From assembly GCA_026874595.1 (NCBI GenBank), contig CM049306.1, positions 84,162,142 through 84,226,141 of the forward strand: DNA of 64,000 nt, given 5' to 3'. A program made the translations under genes and the position numbers. Every line of letters starts with the position of its first letter. The stretch's first letter is position 1. A model generated the notes under the pieces. The model saw only the letters and a list, made by a program, of their open reading frames with translations, was not told the DNA's origin and made no database searches. Shown here piece by piece: positions 62,331 to 64,000 of the stretch. The DNA is from Sipunculus nudus. Its lineage: Eukaryota; Annelida; Sipuncula; Golfingiida; Sipunculidae.

Positions 62331-64000
62331 CCCGAGTGTTGTTCGAAACGTTCAAATAGTGTCCACATTATTTACCAGGGTGCAGCACATGCCGGTAGAG
62401 CACTGCTTGGTATCCAATTCTGTCCATGCTTTATTTTTCCCTACACTTACAAATCACTGAAAGATTTCCGTTTGTATCGAATACCAAACAAGAGAACTTT
62501 AAAGGTGCCCATTCACCTACTTTGGAAAGAATATTTATGTGATTTCTGGCTTTTTCTGTGTATATATTAATGATACAAGGGTAATTGTGGTTGTGAAAAA
62601 TTCTTATAACTTGAGGCCTCCGTGAATGATGTATAAACTAATTGTTTATCAAGAACATGTCTGTAAACACAGCAATATTGACAAACGGGAAAAATATGTA
62701 ACCAAAGGTGGTGGAATGCATATATGCGGAGGTAGAAAGGTCATTTGTTGCAAAACGCCATTGGCTTATCTGACTTGCTGCCAGATGCAATTATTGAATT
62801 TGTTTTGATTACTTTGCCCCCCCCCCCCATATTATAAACATGTTGGTATAAACAAAATATTACACAAAGTTCCAAAATTTATTTGATCTGATTTAGTCTG
62901 TAAACCTGTTTTATTCATAAGAATCTCACCCTGCCCCCATTCTATAGCAGCATTTGTCCATATAATGTATAATGTTTTAATGTCCCATGGTGATAGACCT
63001 TGCATTTGGCAAGACAGCTCGAAAGAAAAGCTTTAATTGCAAGGTAGCATACGGGTGCTGGATTTAAGAAATGATATTTTGATAAAAAAAAAAAAGAGAG
63101 TACCTTCATCAATTTTAACAGATGATATAACAGACTTTATCTGTTGTAAATGAAAGATGAAAGAAAATACAGCAATTCAGTTGGAGGAAAAATATAAAAC
63201 ATATAAAATGGTAATATAATACATAAATAAAATAGATGATACAATATGTACATCATTTATAAAAAAAAATGATAAAAGACATCACTTTTAAAAAAAATAC
63301 ATTTAAATCAGACAGTTACAAAAAGATTATATAATACCTAAATTATTTTAAAAAATAATATAATACATCAACTAGAAGTTTGTATTCTAATGAATGCAAG
63401 CCTCTGTCATCCACTTATTCGGTCCATATTTCCGGGTGATTTAGTGCATTAGTAATTGTACATTTGTGAATATTCGTTGCTGATGAAAATTTTATGTTGT
63501 GGACAAACTCAAGCACACACAACACACGAACGGGAATGAACGCATTTATTCTCCTGGTGGAGGCAATTAAAAATAAAATAAAATATAAAAATATCAAATG
63601 TAAGAAATAATATAACATATTTATCATAGAAACGGTGATTTAGTACATCACAATTAATTAAAAAGTAAAATATAATATTTTTACCGCCCACATCGTCTCT
63701 CCATATGTAAACTTATAGATTAGTCAGTCTGCGTCCTTGTATGAGTATTATATATATGATGATCTATATTTGACCACAAAAACACAAATGCGTATATCGA
63801 GGTATAATATAAGTGATAAGATTTGTAAGAGGACTTTAATTCAGTAAACTCTGAGATATACTGGTACAGGTAAGTCCCTGTTAAAGTGACCACAGGGACT
63901 ATAATTAACTCATGACTTATTGACTGGTCGCTCACTAGCGTCAGACAGCAGGTGTTCCGACTTTGCTAAATGATTAACTGTCGTCCTGGTGTTAATTACC
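62331..64000. other. Flank, nothing supported
   Basis: AT-rich sequence with a 12-C tract at 62817-62828. Open frames at 62190-62570 (+), 63415-63627 (-) and 63720-63935 (-) have no recognisable domain or splice signals I would trust. Confidence 0.4.

Noticed and set aside
62190-62570. 126-codon plus-strand open frame starting near 'AAGATGGCGTTGTACGCC'
   Set aside because: This start-like sequence recurs at 58493 and, inverted, near 58695 as part of the inverted-repeat family. Frames diverge immediately and no domain is recognisable.

Overview
This is a eukaryotic, AT-rich, intron-rich window that is dense in transposons. The one substantial gene has a single-pass membrane architecture ending in a SEFIR domain, so it is an interleukin-17-receptor-like gene. 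The repeats have the build of Helentron-derived non-autonomous elements, the group that includes the bivalve 'pearl' elements. Together these suggest a mollusc, most likely a bivalve. The species is not readable from the sequence, and the assignment is inference.

Layout. Bases 284-467 (+) hold the last coding exon of an unrecognised plus-strand gene, with its 3' UTR and AATAAA signal ending near 985. Bases 986-12,900 are intergenic: a dispersed repeat (1340-1515), an (AT)n microsatellite, degenerate palindrome-bearing monomers (3330-4390), a repeat-poor stretch, then a 5-kb Helentron-like element (7505-12494) that carries a second one (7689-10434), and a tRNA-like SINE head. From 57,859 down to 13,173 (-) runs one gene of 12 coding exons that I assembled by hand. 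All splice junctions agree in phase, and the 2,691-nt CDS gives 896 residues: signal peptide, glycosylated Cys-containing ectodomain, Ser/Thr-rich stalk, transmembrane helix, SEFIR domain and a long acidic tail. Bases 57,876-64,000 are the upstream flank: a palindrome of about 0.8 kb, a larger inverted repeat of about 4 kb, and a dead LINE reverse-transcriptase fragment.

The introns are almost entirely mobile DNA. There are three Helentron-like families (called A, B and C here), a 2.1-kb hAT-like element with a clear 8-bp target duplication, a 1.1-kb TA-flanked TIR element with its empty site preserved elsewhere in the window, a TA-type MITE split by a family A copy, and another small MITE. 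Several are nested, giving a relative insertion order.

The most unusual non-genic signal is a 12-bp palindrome, GGTGGCGCCACC, and its near variants. It recurs at about 140 or 340 bp spacing in otherwise diverged repeat families, marking one old monomer superfamily with an alpha-satellite-like dimeric organisation.
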